Part shown: piece by piece, positions 35,585-45,774 of the stretch
Layout of the letters: every line of letters starts with the position of its first letter
Numbering within the stretch: the first letter of the stretch is position 1
NCBI RefSeq assembly: GCF_013085465.1
Contig: NZ_CP049838.1
Coordinates: 992,001 to 1,056,000, forward strand
From: Streptomyces asoensis
GTDB taxonomy: Bacteria; Actinomycetota; Actinomycetes; Streptomycetales; Streptomycetaceae
DNA length: 64,000 nt
Direction of reading: 5' to 3'
The notes under the pieces: generated by a model
What the model was told of the DNA's origin: nothing
Database searches by the model: none
Seen by the model: only the letters and a program-made list of their open reading frames with translations
Position numbers and translations under genes: made by a program

Positions 35585-36223
35585 TCAGCGCAGCCAGCCG
35601 TGGTCACGCACGATCGGCAGCCGGGCCCAGAGCCGACCCGCGCCGAGGGTGTCGCCGGCCGCGGTGGCGGCCAGGACGATCAGGGCGACGGCGTAGATCA
35701 GGTGGTAGTCGGCGAACGGGTTCGTCGACATGCTCAGCGAGCCGTCCGAGATGTGCCGCGCGGGCGGCCACTCGGCGACCCACATAAGGATCATCATCGC
35801 GGTCCCGGCGACGGCGGCGATCCGCAGCGCGACACCGAGGACAAGCGCGAGGCCGATCCCGAGCAGACCGAGCATGAACAGCCAGTTCGCCCACGGGTCG
35901 CCGGCCCAGGAGTGGAAGGTGGACTCCATCGGCCCGACGGCGACGGAGCCGAGGAAGCCCTTCGTCGGCGATCCGCCGTCGATCCAGCCCTTGCCGGACG
36001 GAGTCGCGTAGCCGAGGCCGAAGGTCTTGTCGAGGAAGGCCCACAGGAAGACGAACCCGGTGAGCAGGCGCAGGGAGGCGAGGACGTAGGCCCGCACGGT
36101 GTGCGTGCCGGTGTCTGACGACACTGCCGACTCGGCGGACTCGGATGCGGTGGCGGCCGGGTTCCCGCGCAGTGACGGCAGGTGGAAGCCGGTGCTCCGG
36201 TGCGGGTGCTCGTGCACGGACAT
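35585..36223 (-). CDS. DoxX-family membrane protein
   Basis: A 212-residue protein with a hydrophilic N-terminus (first 42 residues) and four predicted transmembrane helices (about 45-65, 112-130, 132-155, 175-195). 'LRLLTGFVFLWAFLDKTFGLGY' and 'GDPWANWLFMLGLLGIGLALVLGV' are typical of DoxX/thiosulfate:quinone oxidoreductase-like subunits. It may feed electrons to the quinone pool or protect membranes under low oxygen; the exact substrate is unknown. It is monocistronic, with one DosR-like box upstream and its own terminator. Confidence 0.85.
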   Translation of the reverse strand: MSVHEHPHRSTGFHLPSLRGNPAATASESAESAVSSDTGTHTVRAYVLASLRLLTGFVFLWAFLDKTFGLGYATPSGKGWIDGGSPTKGFLGSVAVGPMESTFHSWAGDPWANWLFMLGLLGIGLALVLGVALRIAAVAGTAMMILMWVAEWPPARHISDGSLSMSTNPFADYHLIYAVALIVLAATAAGDTLGAGRLWARLPIVRDHGWLR

Positions 36224-36322
36224 GGTGGGTTTCCCTTCGAAGACGGTCGGGTCGTTGTCTGACGTGACTCACTCTGGTCCTGTGCACCGGACGGCGCCGG
36301 ATGCCGAAGGTCCGCGACCATG

Positions 36323-36336
36323 GGGCTGAACGGCCC
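36323..36336. promoter_or_regulatory. DosR-like box upstream of the DoxX-like gene
   Basis: GGGCTGAACGGCCC (12/14) lies 100 bp before the DoxX-like start, flanked by a small dyad GGTCCGCGACC at 36309-36319. The remainder of the 389-bp gap (36224-36612) shows no gene. Confidence 0.55.
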
Positions 36337-36612
36337 TGTCTTGAGGGGCTGTTGGGCATCGACACGGCACGCCCGACACACGGAGTGCGCCGGGGCCTCG
36401 GGCACCTCTCCTCGACGAACCGTGCCGCGAACTCGCCCGGCACGAAGTCGTGTTCGCCCTCACCCGTGTGACGCAGCGCCTGCGGGACGACTCGGACGCA
36501 CACGGCCTGCCTGACGGAGTCAGCGGGCGGGGACTGATCTTCCCTGCCCCGCCCACTGCCGTGGACGCGTACCGGAGGTGGCGCGGCGAGCGGTGGACAC
36601 CCGGCCCCGGGG

Positions 36613-37524
36613 TCAGTCGTGCGGCACCACCGCGACCGGTGCGGAGGCGTGTTGCAGCACGGCGTGTGTCACCGGGCCGACGCGGCCGCCGACCGCCGCA
36701 CGGCGGTTCTTGCGGCCGACGACGACGAGCGCCGCGTCCCGCGAGGCGTGCACGAGATGACGGCCGGCGCCACCGATCACGGCCTGCTCATGCAGTTTGA
36801 CCCCGGGGAACCTGTCCTTCCACGGCCGCAGGACGTCGCTCAGCCCGTTCCGTGTTTCCTCGGCCAGCTCTTCGTTGAGTCCCGCGTCCACGGCGGCGGC
36901 GTAGCCGTAGACGGCGGCCGGGTTCCAGCCATGGACCACGCGCAGACCGGCCGCGCGCTGCTGAGCGGCCCTGAAGGCGAACTCGATGACGGTATCGCTC
37001 GGCTGTTCCAGGTCCAGCCCCAGCACCACGTCACGGTACGGAGTGGTGGTCGCCCCGGCGCCCGCGGCGTCCGGCAGGTGCTCGTCCGCTGCGTGCTCAG
37101 TGGCCCGAACGAGGACGACGGGTCGTACGGTACGCGCCACGACGGCCTGTGCCACGGAGCCGACCAGGAACCCGGCGACGGTACCCAGGCCCCGGGACCC
37201 CAGGACCAGCAGATCGCTGTCCGCGGCGGCGGCCAGCAGTGCGGGGACGGCCTGGTCTCCGGTGAGCCGGCTGGTGATCAGCAGACCGGGGTGGCGCCGT
37301 GCGAGCCGGGACTCGGCCTTGCGCAGCAGATCCGCGGCCCACTCGTGTTGCCCGTCGATCGCGCCGAGCGACGGAACGCCACCGAACGGCGCGTAGGGAG
37401 GGGGCGGGTCCTCGGCATGAACGAGGTGCAGGAGCGCCTCTCGCTGTACCGCTTCCCGAGCCGCCCAGTCTGCGGCGGCGAGACTTGCGGGCGAGCCGTC
37501 GAGACCGACGGTGATGGTGGGCAT
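36613..37524 (-). CDS. universal stress protein, tandem UspA domains (USP 3)
   Basis: A 303-residue tandem UspA protein starting MPTITVGLDGSPASLAAADW. Domain 1 contains GSRGLGTVAGFLVGSVA (ATP loop intact); domain 2 ends 'HASAPVAVVPHD', the usual C-terminal strand. AAGGAGG lies 8 bp before the ATG. It has three tandem DosR-like boxes upstream, the highest box number in the island alongside pflB and the arc region, suggesting strong induction. It is monocistronic. Confidence 0.93.
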   Translation of the reverse strand: MPTITVGLDGSPASLAAADWAAREAVQREALLHLVHAEDPPPPYAPFGGVPSLGAIDGQHEWAADLLRKAESRLARRHPGLLITSRLTGDQAVPALLAAAADSDLLVLGSRGLGTVAGFLVGSVAQAVVARTVRPVVLVRATEHAADEHLPDAAGAGATTTPYRDVVLGLDLEQPSDTVIEFAFRAAQQRAAGLRVVHGWNPAAVYGYAAAVDAGLNEELAEETRNGLSDVLRPWKDRFPGVKLHEQAVIGGAGRHLVHASRDAALVVVGRKNRRAAVGGRVGPVTHAVLQHASAPVAVVPHD

Positions 37525-37584
37525 GTGCGGACCTCCTTGGGGGATGCACCGTAAGTCTCCGAGCCCCGTGATCCGAGGCAGAAG

Positions 37585-37639
37585 AGGCCGGAGGGTCCCT
37601 CCTGAGGGCCGACCGGCCCACGAGAGGGGCGAACGCCCC
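37585..37639. promoter_or_regulatory. three tandem DosR-like boxes upstream of USP 3
   Basis: AGGCCGGAGGGTCC (37585-37598), GGGCCGACCGGCCC (37606-37619) and GGGGCGAACGCCCC (37626-37639), centres 21 and 20 bp apart, so all three lie on one face of the helix. The nearest ends 60 bp from the USP 3 start. Confidence 0.75.
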
Positions 37640-37686
37640 GCGTCCACAGGGTGGCGGCGGGGTCGCGCGGAGAGGCGGGTGCCGGC

Positions 37687-38424
37687 TCACACCGCCCGCA
37701 CCCCGTGCTCGCGGAACTGTGCACGGACCCGCTGGACGAGGTCCCGGTCGGGCGTCGGGGTGTCCTTGAGCGGGAAGGGGATCCCGAGGGCCTCGTACTT
37801 GTGGCTGCCGAGATTGTGGAAGGGCAGGACGTCGACCCGGTCGACGTTGCCCAGCCCGGCCAGGAACGCGCCCAGGCCGTCGACGGCGGTCTCGTCGTCG
37901 GTCCAGCCGGGGACCAGGACGTAACGGATCCACACGGGGACGCCGAGCCGGTCCAGGCGAGTGGCGAAGTTGAGGGTGGGGGCCAGCTCACCGCCGGTCA
38001 GCTTGCGATACGTGCCGATGTCGAAGGACTTGATGTCCAGGAGCACCAGGTCGGTGTCGGCGAGGAGCGTGTCGTCGGCACGGACGCCGAGAAAGCCGGA
38101 GGTGTCGAGGGCGGTGTGCAGCCCGAGTTCCTTGCAGCGATGGAGCACGGCAGCGGTGAAGGCGGACTGGAGAAGGGGCTCGCCACCGGTGAGAGTGACT
38201 CCGCCGCCTGCCGTCGTGACGAAGGCCCGGTACTTCTCGATCTCGGCCATCACCTCCTCCACCGTGGTCTCCCGGCCGTCGCGCATGTGCCAGGTGTCGG
38301 GGTTGGCGCAGTACAGGCAGCGCAACGAGCAGCCGCTGACGAAGAGCACGAACCGGGTCCCGGGACCGTCCACGCCGGTGGAGAGGTCCCAGGAGTGGAT
38401 CCGGCCCTTGATCATCGTGCTCAC
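37687..38424 (-). CDS. pflA: pyruvate formate-lyase activating enzyme
   Basis: A 245-residue radical-SAM activase that installs the glycyl radical on PflB. The [4Fe-4S] motif CSLRCLYC lies about residues 32-39. '[14 protein letters not shown]' and 'DIKSFD' are the conserved activase segments. The length matches E. coli PflA (246). The GTG start overlaps the pflB stop as GTGA, so the two are translationally coupled. Iron-sulphur and radical chemistry make this enzyme strictly oxygen-sensitive. Confidence 0.95.
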   Translation of the reverse strand: MSTMIKGRIHSWDLSTGVDGPGTRFVLFVSGCSLRCLYCANPDTWHMRDGRETTVEEVMAEIEKYRAFVTTAGGGVTLTGGEPLLQSAFTAAVLHRCKELGLHTALDTSGFLGVRADDTLLADTDLVLLDIKSFDIGTYRKLTGGELAPTLNFATRLDRLGVPVWIRYVLVPGWTDDETAVDGLGAFLAGLGNVDRVDVLPFHNLGSHKYEALGIPFPLKDTPTPDRDLVQRVRAQFREHGVRAV

Positions 38425-40679
38425 AGCGAACCGTGGAAGGTGCGGCTGATCACGTCGAGCTGCTGTTCACGGGTCAGCCGGACGAAGTTGACGGCGTATC
38501 CGGAGACCCGGACCGTCAGCTCCGGATACTTCTCCGGGTGCTCCATTGCGTCCTCCAGGGTCGCCCGGTCCAGGACGTTGACGTTCATGTGGAAGCCGCC
38601 AGAGGACATGTACGCGTCCAGGATCCCGGCCAGGTGATCCGCGCGCTCGTCCGGGTCGTGCCCCAGGCCTTCCGGAGTGATCGTCGTGGTCAGCGAGATC
38701 CCGTCCCGCGCCTGTTCGTACGGCAGCTTGGCGACGGAGAGGGCGGAGGCGGCCACGCCATGGCGGTCGCGCCCGTTCATCGGGTTGGCGCCGGGCGCGA
38801 AGGGCGCGCCGGCCCTCCGGCCGTCGGGGGTGTTGCCGGTGTGCTTGCCGTAGACGACGTTCGAGGTGATGGTCAGTACCGACTGGGTGTGTTCGGCGTC
38901 CCGGTAGGTGGGGTGCTTGCGGACCTTGGCCATGAAGGACTCCACGAGGCCGACGGCGATGCTGTCGGCGCGGTCGTCGTTGTTGCCGTAGGCCGGGAAC
39001 TCCCCCTCGGTGCGGAAATCGACGGCGAGACCGGTGGCGTCGCGGAACACCTTCACCCGCGCGTGCTTGACGGCGGACAGGCTGTCGGCGGCGACCGAGA
39101 GTCCGGCGATCCCGCAGGCCATGAACCGGTGCACCGGATGATCGTGCAGGGCCATCTCGATGCGCTCGTAGGCGTACTTGTCGTGCATGAAGTGGATGAC
39201 GTTGAGGGTGTTGACGTATGTCTCCGCCAGCCAGTCCAGGACGCGGTCGTAAGCCGCCGACAGCTCGGCGAAGTCCAGGTACTCACCCGTCAGCGCAGGT
39301 GCCTCGGGGGCGACCTGTTCGCCGGTCATCTCGTCCCGGCCGCCGTTGACGGCGTACAGCAGTGCCTTGGCGAGGTTGACCCGCGCCCCGAAGAACTGCA
39401 TCTGCTTGCCGACGGCCATCGCCGAGACACAGCAGGCGATCGCGGTGTCGTCGCCCGTGCGCGGGCGCATGAGGTCGTCGGACTCGTACTGGATCGCGCT
39501 GGTGTCGATGGAGACCTGGGCGCAGAACTTCTTGAAGCCGGCGGGGAGTCGCGGCGACCACAGCACGGTCAGATTGGGCTCGGGGGCCGGACCGAGGTTG
39601 TACAGGGTCTGAAGGAAACGGAAGGAGGTGCGGGTGACCAGCGTGCGGCCGTCGTCGCCGATGCCGCCGATGGACTCCGTCACCCAGGTGGGGTCGCCGG
39701 AGAACAGCGCGTCGTACTCGGGGGTGCGCAGGAACCGCACGATCCGCAGCTTGATCACGAAGTCGTCGATCAGTTCCTGGGCACGCGTCTCGTCGATGAG
39801 CCCCGCGACCAGGTCCCGCTGGAGGTAGACGTCCAGGAAGGTGGAGGTGCGGCCCAGCGACATGGCGGCGCCGTTCTGCTCCTTCACCGCGGCCAGGAAG
39901 CCGAGGTAGAGCCATTGCACGGCCTCGTGGGCGGTGGCGGCGGGGCGGGAGACGTCGCAGCCGTAGGTGGCCGCCATCTCCGCCAGTTCCCTCAACGCCC
40001 TCATCTGCTCGGCGAGTTCCTCGCGATCACGGATGACGTCCGAGGTGGAGGGCTGTGTGTCCAGCAGGGCCTTCTCGGCCTGCTTGGCCTCGATCAGCCG
40101 GTCGGTGCCGTACAGGGCGACCCGCCGGTAGTCGCCGATGATCCGGCCACGGCCGTAGGCGTCCGGCAGGCCGGTGATGATGCCCACCTTGCGTGCGGTG
40201 CGCATTTCGGGAGTGTAGGCGTCGAAGACACCGTCGTTGTGGGTCTTGCGGTAGGTGCCGAAGACCCGGGTGACAAAGGGATCTGCCTGGTAGCCGTACG
40301 CCTTCAGCCCGTTCTCGACCATCCGCAGGCCGCCGTTGGGCATGATGGCCCGCCGCAGCGGGGCATCGGTCTGGAGGCCGACGATCAGCTCGCGGTCACG
40401 GTCGATGAAGCCCGGCCGGTGCGAGGTGATCGTGGACGGATTACCCGGGTCGGCATCGAGGATGCCCCGGCGCCGCTCCTCGGGAAACAAGGAGCTCACC
40501 TTCTCCCACACCGCGCGCGTGCGCTCGGTGTGGCCGGCCAGGAAGGCCGCGTCACCCTCGTACGGCGTGTAGTTCGCCTGGATGAAGTCGCGGACGTCCA
40601 TCCGCTCGCGCCAGCCTGCGCCGGCGAAGTCCCGCCACGCCTGCGGCGTCCGGGGTCCAGCCGTCACCGTTACCGTCAT
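38421..40679 (-). CDS. pflB: formate C-acetyltransferase (pyruvate formate-lyase)
   Basis: A 752-residue glycyl radical enzyme, full length. It converts pyruvate + CoA to acetyl-CoA + formate. The catalytic Cys pair is in [19 protein letters not shown] (near residues 415-416). The C-terminal [17 protein letters not shown] carries the radical glycine. The start [15 protein letters not shown] is chosen over a longer frame that crosses the promoter boxes. Three DosR-like boxes lie upstream. No YfiD-type spare-part protein is nearby. No formate channel or formate dehydrogenase lies within the window. Confidence 0.97.
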   Translation of the reverse strand: MTVTVTAGPRTPQAWRDFAGAGWRERMDVRDFIQANYTPYEGDAAFLAGHTERTRAVWEKVSSLFPEERRRGILDADPGNPSTITSHRPGFIDRDRELIVGLQTDAPLRRAIMPNGGLRMVENGLKAYGYQADPFVTRVFGTYRKTHNDGVFDAYTPEMRTARKVGIITGLPDAYGRGRIIGDYRRVALYGTDRLIEAKQAEKALLDTQPSTSDVIRDREELAEQMRALRELAEMAATYGCDVSRPAATAHEAVQWLYLGFLAAVKEQNGAAMSLGRTSTFLDVYLQRDLVAGLIDETRAQELIDDFVIKLRIVRFLRTPEYDALFSGDPTWVTESIGGIGDDGRTLVTRTSFRFLQTLYNLGPAPEPNLTVLWSPRLPAGFKKFCAQVSIDTSAIQYESDDLMRPRTGDDTAIACCVSAMAVGKQMQFFGARVNLAKALLYAVNGGRDEMTGEQVAPEAPALTGEYLDFAELSAAYDRVLDWLAETYVNTLNVIHFMHDKYAYERIEMALHDHPVHRFMACGIAGLSVAADSLSAVKHARVKVFRDATGLAVDFRTEGEFPAYGNNDDRADSIAVGLVESFMAKVRKHPTYRDAEHTQSVLTITSNVVYGKHTGNTPDGRRAGAPFAPGANPMNGRDRHGVAASALSVAKLPYEQARDGISLTTTITPEGLGHDPDERADHLAGILDAYMSSGGFHMNVNVLDRATLEDAMEHPEKYPELTVRVSGYAVNFVRLTREQQLDVISRTFHGSL

Positions 40680-40754
40680 CGCCGGTCTCTCCTCGGTCCG
40701 CACGGTTGCTCCTTCTGTACTGCCGATCCTTCTCGTCGGCCCCGGCTGCCGGGA

Positions 40755-40813
40755 GGGTCCGTCGGCACACCTGCGGGCGGCCACCGGCCCCTCACACCCG
40801 GGCCGATCGGCCC
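40755..40813. promoter_or_regulatory. three tandem DosR-like boxes upstream of pflB
   Basis: GGGTCCGTCGGCAC (40755-40768), GCGGCCACCGGCCC (40777-40790) and the perfect GGGCCGATCGGCCC (40800-40813), centres 22 and 23 bp apart. The farthest lies 7 bp from the arcC stop codon, so pflB has its own promoter between the arc genes and pfl. Confidence 0.75.
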
Positions 40814-40819
40814 TTCGTC

Positions 40820-41743
40820 TCAGCCCGCTGCCATCTCGGGGCGGACGAGCGTGCCCGATCGGCCGTGGACGATCTCGTACGCCGCGTCCAGGGCGCCGAT
40901 CGCGGCCAGTCCCCCCGTGCGTTCCACGAACCGGGCGCACGCCTCGGCCTTGGGGCCCATCGAGCCTTCGGGAAGGCTCCTTCGCCGCAGCTCGGCAGGG
41001 GTTGCGTCGAGTACGGGCTGCTGGGCCGGTGTGCCGTAGTCCTCGTACACGCAGGGGACGTCGGTGAGGACGAGCAGGAAGTCGGCCTTGAGGTCCTCGG
41101 CGAGCAGCGCGGCCGTGAGGTCCTTGTCCACGACGGCCTCGACCCCGGTCAGCGCCCCGGTGACCTTGTCGGCGGTGACGGGAACGCCTCCCCCGCCGGC
41201 GCAGATCACCAGAGCTCCGCCGTTCAGCAGTTCGTGGACCGTGTCGGTCTCCAGGATCCGTTCCGGTACCGGGGAGGGCACCACGCGGCGCCAGCCGCCG
41301 GTGTCCCGGGCGATGTGCCAGCCCCGCTTGCGTGCCAGGGACCGAGCCGCCTCCCGGGAGTAGGTCTGTCCCACGAATTTCGTGGGTCGTGCGAAGGCCG
41401 GATCGTCGGCCCGTACGAGGGTGTGGGTGACGAGCGTGGCGATCCGGCGGCCGGGCAGGGCGTCGTGCAGGGTGCAGGCCAGCAGGGAGCCGATCATCCC
41501 CTGGGTCTGGGCGCCGAGCAGGTGCAGCGGATAGGGGGCGCTGAGGGCGGGGTCGGACGCGCTTTCCATGGCGAGCAGGCCGATCTGGGGGCCGTTGCCG
41601 TGGGTGAGGACGACCTCGTGCTCGTGTGCCAGAGCCGCCAGGGCGGTGGCCACCCGGTCGATGTTCGCCTGCTGGACGGCGGCGTCGGGGCGCTCGCCGC
41701 GGTGGAGCAGGGCGTTGCCGCCGAGGGCGACGACGATACGCAT
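40820..41743 (-). CDS. arcC: carbamate kinase
   Basis: A 307-residue amino acid kinase-fold enzyme: carbamoyl-phosphate + ADP -> ATP + carbamate, the ATP-yielding last step of the arginine deiminase pathway. It opens [17 protein letters not shown], with the characteristic GGNAL; '[14 protein letters not shown]' and 'CAGGGGVPV' are also diagnostic. It follows the ornithine carbamoyltransferase gene by 4 bp, with a GGAGG inside the end of that gene. It ends the arc operon. Confidence 0.95.
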   Translation of the reverse strand: MRIVVALGGNALLHRGERPDAAVQQANIDRVATALAALAHEHEVVLTHGNGPQIGLLAMESASDPALSAPYPLHLLGAQTQGMIGSLLACTLHDALPGRRIATLVTHTLVRADDPAFARPTKFVGQTYSREAARSLARKRGWHIARDTGGWRRVVPSPVPERILETDTVHELLNGGALVICAGGGGVPVTADKVTGALTGVEAVVDKDLTAALLAEDLKADFLLVLTDVPCVYEDYGTPAQQPVLDATPAELRRRSLPEGSMGPKAEACARFVERTGGLAAIGALDAAYEIVHGRSGTLVRPEMAAG

Positions 41744-41747
41744 GGCT

Positions 41748-42748
41748 TCAGCCCTCCAGGGTGGCCACAAGCACGGCCTTGATGGTGTGCAGCCGGTTCT
41801 CGGCCTGGTCGAAGACGATCGACGCGGGCGAGGAGAAGACGTCGTCGGTGACTTCCAGTCCGTCCAGGCCGTAGGCGTCGAAGAGGTCCTGCCCGAGGCG
41901 GGTACGGCGGTCGTGCAGGGCCGGCAGGCAGTGCATGAACTTCACGTCCGGGTTGCCGGTGGCGGCCAGCGTCTTGTCGTTGACCTGGTACGGCAGCAGC
42001 AGCTTGATCCGCTCCCGCCAGGTCTCGGCGGGCTCGCCCATGGAGACCCAGACGTCGGTGTGCAGGAAGTCGGCGCCGCGAACGCCGTCTCGACGTCCTC
42101 GGTGAGGGTGATCCGGGCGCCGCTGCGCTCGGCGAGTTCTCGGCACCTGGTCACCAGCGCCGGGTCCGGCCAGAGGCGGGCGGGCGCGGCGATCCGTACA
42201 TCCATGCCGAGCAGGGCGCCCATGGACAGCAGGGAGTTGCCCATGTTGTTGCGGGCGTCGCCGAGGTAGCAGTAGCCGATGTCAGGCACCGGCTTGAGGC
42301 TGTGTTCGCGCATGGTGAGGACGTCGCACAGGCTCTGGGTGGGGTGCGCGGTGTCGGTCAGGCCGTTGTAGACCGGGACCCCGGAGTGGGCGGCCAACTC
42401 GGTGACCAGCGAGTGGGCCGAGCCCCGGTACTCGATGGCGTCGAACATACGACCGAGCACACGGGCGGTGTCGGCGATGGACTCCTTGACGCCGACATGG
42501 GTGTCGCGGGGGCCCAGGTAGGTGGTGGCGACGCCCTGATCGGCGGCGGCGACCTCGAAGGCACAACGGGTGCGGGTGGAGGTCTTCTCGAAGATCAGCG
42601 CAAGGTGCCTGCCGGTGAGCCGGGGCCGCTCGGTACCGGCACGCCTGGCCGCCTTGAGGTCGGCTGCGAGGTCGAGGAGATGGTGGATCTCGCGGGCGGT
42701 GAAGTCGAGTTCGCTCAGACAGGAGCGGCCTCGGAGGTCGACGGTCAT
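41748..42748 (-). pseudogene. arcB: ornithine carbamoyltransferase with one-base frameshift
   Basis: The N-terminal part ([20 protein letters not shown], with the carbamoyl-phosphate motif [13 protein letters not shown]) and the C-terminal part ([19 protein letters not shown]) are both intact but in different frames. The break is near 42082-42088. There the minus strand reads ACGGCGTTCGCG where one more G would restore '[15 protein letters not shown]'. Joined, it would be about 333 residues, normal for the catabolic enzyme that splits citrulline to ornithine and carbamoyl-phosphate. It is either a recent inactivating mutation or a sequencing/assembly error. All other arc genes are whole. Confidence 0.85.
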
Positions 42749-42782
42749 GGTGGAATCCCTCCCTGGGGCGGTCGGTCGCGGG

Positions 42783-43997
42783 TCAGGCGACCGGGTCGCG
42801 CTCGATGGGGCAGCTCATGCAGCGCGGGCCACCGCGTCCTCGGCCGAGTTCGGCGCCGGCGATCGTGACGATCTCGATGCCCTGCTTGCGCAGATAGGTG
42901 TTGGTGGTGACGTTGCGCTCGTAGCCGACGATCACGCCGGGAGCGAGGGCGAGGAAGTTGCTGCCGTCGTCCCACTGCTCGCGCTCGGCGTTGCGGATGT
43001 CCTGCGGGGCGGAGAACATCCGGACCTTGTCGAGGTCGAGTGCCGCGGCGAGTGCGGTGGCGAGGTCCGAGTTCGGCGCGACCTCGAAGCCGCACTCCCG
43101 CGTGTCGCTCGGGGTGAGCGTCCAGGAGCGCAGCGAGTCGGCGAGGCCCGGATAGACGACGAAGGTGTCGCGGTCGACCATCGTCAGCACGGTGTCGAGG
43201 TGCATGTACGCCCGTGTGGCGGGGAGTTGGACGGCGACCAGCCGGTTTGCCGTGCCGTCGGCGAAAAGCCGGGCGGCGAGGTTCTCCACGGCCTGGGCGG
43301 TGGTCCGCTCTCCCATGCCGACCATGACCGCCCCGCCCCCGAGGACATGGACGTCACCGCCTTCCAGCGTGCCCACGGGGCCGTCGAGAAGCGGTACGGG
43401 CGCTGCGTCGGCGAACATCGGGTGGAACCGGTAGATGGCTTCGGCGTGCAGGCTCTCGCGACGGCGGGCGGGCTTGGCCATGGGATTGACCGAGAGCCGG
43501 TCGTAGACCCAGCAGGAGTTGTCGCGCGGAAAGAGGTGGTTGGGCAGCGGGGCGAGCGCGAAGTCCTCGGCGTCGAGCGCGTTCCAGACCAGGCTGTGCG
43601 GGCTGGCCAGCGGCAGATCGCTCTTGAGCAGCCCGCCGATGAGGTGTCCGGCGAGGGTGTCGCCGTCGAGTTCGGCGCACAACTCGCGGACCGGGTCGAA
43701 CAGGGCAGGTCCGACGGTGGCGGGGGTGATCACTTGGTCGAGCAGCCAGTCGCGGGCCTCGGGAAGGTCGAGGGTCCGGGCGAGCAGGTCGGCGAAGTAG
43801 TGGACCTTCGTTCCGTGGTCGCGCAGCACCTGGGCGAAGGCGTCGTGCTCCTCGCGGGCTCGCTTGGCCCACAGGATGTCGTCGAAGAGGAGAGCGTCGA
43901 CATTGCGCGGGGTCAGTCGGGAGAGTTCGATGCCGGGGCGGTGCAGGATCACCTGGCGCAGCGAGCCGACCTCGGAGTCGACGTGGAACGTGTTCAT
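42783..43997 (-). CDS. arcA: arginine deiminase
   Basis: A 404-residue ADI that hydrolyses arginine to citrulline and ammonia. Characteristic segments are '[19 protein letters not shown]', '[14 protein letters not shown]', '[11 protein letters not shown]' and the C-terminal catalytic '[14 protein letters not shown]'. The start [15 protein letters not shown] matches family N-termini. It is the second gene of the arc operon, 51 bp after the antiporter and 34 bp before arcB. Ammonia release also counters acidification during fermentation. Confidence 0.96.
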   Translation of the reverse strand: MNTFHVDSEVGSLRQVILHRPGIELSRLTPRNVDALLFDDILWAKRAREEHDAFAQVLRDHGTKVHYFADLLARTLDLPEARDWLLDQVITPATVGPALFDPVRELCAELDGDTLAGHLIGGLLKSDLPLASPHSLVWNALDAEDFALAPLPNHLFPRDNSCWVYDRLSVNPMAKPARRRESLHAEAIYRFHPMFADAAPVPLLDGPVGTLEGGDVHVLGGGAVMVGMGERTTAQAVENLAARLFADGTANRLVAVQLPATRAYMHLDTVLTMVDRDTFVVYPGLADSLRSWTLTPSDTRECGFEVAPNSDLATALAAALDLDKVRMFSAPQDIRNAEREQWDDGSNFLALAPGVIVGYERNVTTNTYLRKQGIEIVTIAGAELGRGRGGPRCMSCPIERDPVA

Positions 43998-44048
43998 GGC
44001 GTGGGTTCCTCTGTCGGGAGGTGGGGTGGTCATTCCTGGTGAGGGTGA

Positions 44049-45530
44049 TCACTCGTGGTGAGGCTGGACGTTGCGCTTACGCAGGGAACCGGTGCCGCTG
44101 CCGCGCGGGCGCGCCCGGGGCGGTGTCGGCGTCTTGGGCGCCCGCTCCTCCCGGGGAACGCGGGCGGCGGGAATCGGCAGGTCGGTACCGCCGTAGACGC
44201 CCTCGCCCCGCTTCAGCCAGACGTAGACCGGAACTCCGAGCAGCAGCACGAACAGCCCGTAGTAGACGGTCTGGTAGCCGCTGCCCTGGATCGACCAGTA
44301 GGAGAAGACGAGTGCCAGACCGGCGACGGTGACATCGCGAGCCAGGCGCCGGGGGCCGACGCTCTCCCGGCCGCGCACCAGGAGCCAGTACAGCTGGGCG
44401 GCGGCGGAGAACAGGTACGGGATCACCGCAGTCAGCACGCTCAGCAGCACGATCTTCGTGAAGACGTCCTCGAAGCGCGAGTAGCTGAACACCGTGATCA
44501 ACGAGGCCAGCACGGTCGAGGCGACGATACCGAACGCCGGGACACCGCTCTGCCCGCGAAGCCTGGCGAAGGAGCCGGGAAAGAGACCGTCGCGGGCGGC
44601 GGCGTACGGCATCTCGGCGCACAGCATGGTCCAGCCGTTCAGGGCGCCGATGCCGGAGATGACGGCGGCGACAGCCACGACGTCCCCGGCCCAGGTACCG
44701 CCGAAGATGTTGTTCGCGGAGTCGGTGAACGGCGCGGAGGTGGCGCCGAGCTCACCGTGCGAGACGGTGCCGAACACGGCGAGGGTGCCGAGGATGTAGA
44801 GGACGGCGCACAGGAGGGTGCCGTACACGGTGGCACGGGGCACGTTCCGCTCCGGATCGCGCACCCGGCCGGCGACCACGGAGGCGGCCTCCAGGCCGAG
44901 GTAGCTGAACAGGGCGATGGCGGCCGCTGCCGAGATCGCGCCGACGGCGGACCGACCGCCGGCGTTGAAGGTGCCGAAGTTGTCCGGGTCGATGAACAGC
45001 AGCCCGACGGTGGCCATGAAGACGAGCGGGACGAACTTCAGCACGGTCGTGACCACCTGGAACGCGCCCATGTTGCGGACGCCGGTGAGGTTGATCGCGG
45101 CCGCGGTCCAGAGTCCGCCGAGGGCGAGCCCCATGGAGATCCACGTCTTGTGGCCCGTGTTGACGAACACCTCGACGTAACCGACCCATGCCACGGCGAT
45201 GGCCGCGTTCCCGGCCCAGGCGGTGATCCAGTACGACCACGCGTTGAGGAATCCGGCGAACTCCCCGAACGCCTCGCGGGCATAGACGTACGGCCCGCCG
45301 CTCGCCGGCGCCCTCTTCGACAGGGCTCCGAAGGTCAGTGCCAGCGCCAGCGCGCCCAGCGTCACGACGACGAACGCCACCAGGGAGATCGGTCCGTACG
45401 GTGCCAGGGCGGCAGGCAGGGCGAAGATCCCCGTGCCGATGATGGTGCCGATCACGAGCGAGGACGCGGCGGGCAGACCGAGTGACGGTCCCGGCGCCGC
45501 TCGCTCCCCTGTCCTGGTGGTCCTGGGCAT
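44049..45530 (-). CDS. APC-family amino acid antiporter (probable arginine/ornithine exchanger)
   Basis: A 493-residue APC permease with about 12 transmembrane helices. TM1 contains the unwound motif IGTIIGTGIFALPAAL, as in AdiC/ArcD-type basic amino acid antiporters. The C-terminus is long and Arg/Pro-rich. The position as first gene of arcDABC strongly suggests arginine:ornithine exchange, which needs no ATP. The start MPRTTRTGERAAPG is used; the upstream in-frame stretch would cross the promoter. It is divergent from a cyclic-nucleotide-binding-domain gene, with three DosR-like boxes between. Confidence 0.88.
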   Translation of the reverse strand: MPRTTRTGERAAPGPSLGLPAASSLVIGTIIGTGIFALPAALAPYGPISLVAFVVVTLGALALALTFGALSKRAPASGGPYVYAREAFGEFAGFLNAWSYWITAWAGNAAIAVAWVGYVEVFVNTGHKTWISMGLALGGLWTAAAINLTGVRNMGAFQVVTTVLKFVPLVFMATVGLLFIDPDNFGTFNAGGRSAVGAISAAAAIALFSYLGLEAASVVAGRVRDPERNVPRATVYGTLLCAVLYILGTLAVFGTVSHGELGATSAPFTDSANNIFGGTWAGDVVAVAAVISGIGALNGWTMLCAEMPYAAARDGLFPGSFARLRGQSGVPAFGIVASTVLASLITVFSYSRFEDVFTKIVLLSVLTAVIPYLFSAAAQLYWLLVRGRESVGPRRLARDVTVAGLALVFSYWSIQGSGYQTVYYGLFVLLLGVPVYVWLKRGEGVYGGTDLPIPAARVPREERAPKTPTPPRARPRGSGTGSLRKRNVQPHHE

Positions 45531-45651
45531 GGCTGTGCTCCTTGTGCGGTTCGGTGCGGATGGGTCGATCCGTGAACGATCTTTCTGCGCCGTGCCGGGC
45601 GCAGGCAGCGGCCACACGGCCCGAAGCGGTGCCGAGAGTCCCGGGCCGCGA

Positions 45652-45705
45652 GGGCCGACCGGCCCGGGGTGGCCCGAAGGTCCCGGCCAAGGGACCGGGT
45701 GGCCC
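45652..45705. promoter_or_regulatory. three tandem DosR-like boxes in the arc / CNB divergent promoter
   Basis: GGGCCGACCGGCCC (45652-45665), GGCCCGAAGGTCCC (45671-45684) and GGACCGGGTGGCCC (45692-45705), centres 19 and 21 bp apart. They are 122 bp from the antiporter start and 70 bp from the CNB-domain gene. Confidence 0.75.
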
Positions 45706-45774
45706 CTGCCCTGCTCAGGGGCTTATCGCACACGCTGGCCGTGGAACGTCGTACAGCCCTCGCGGAGGCACGCC

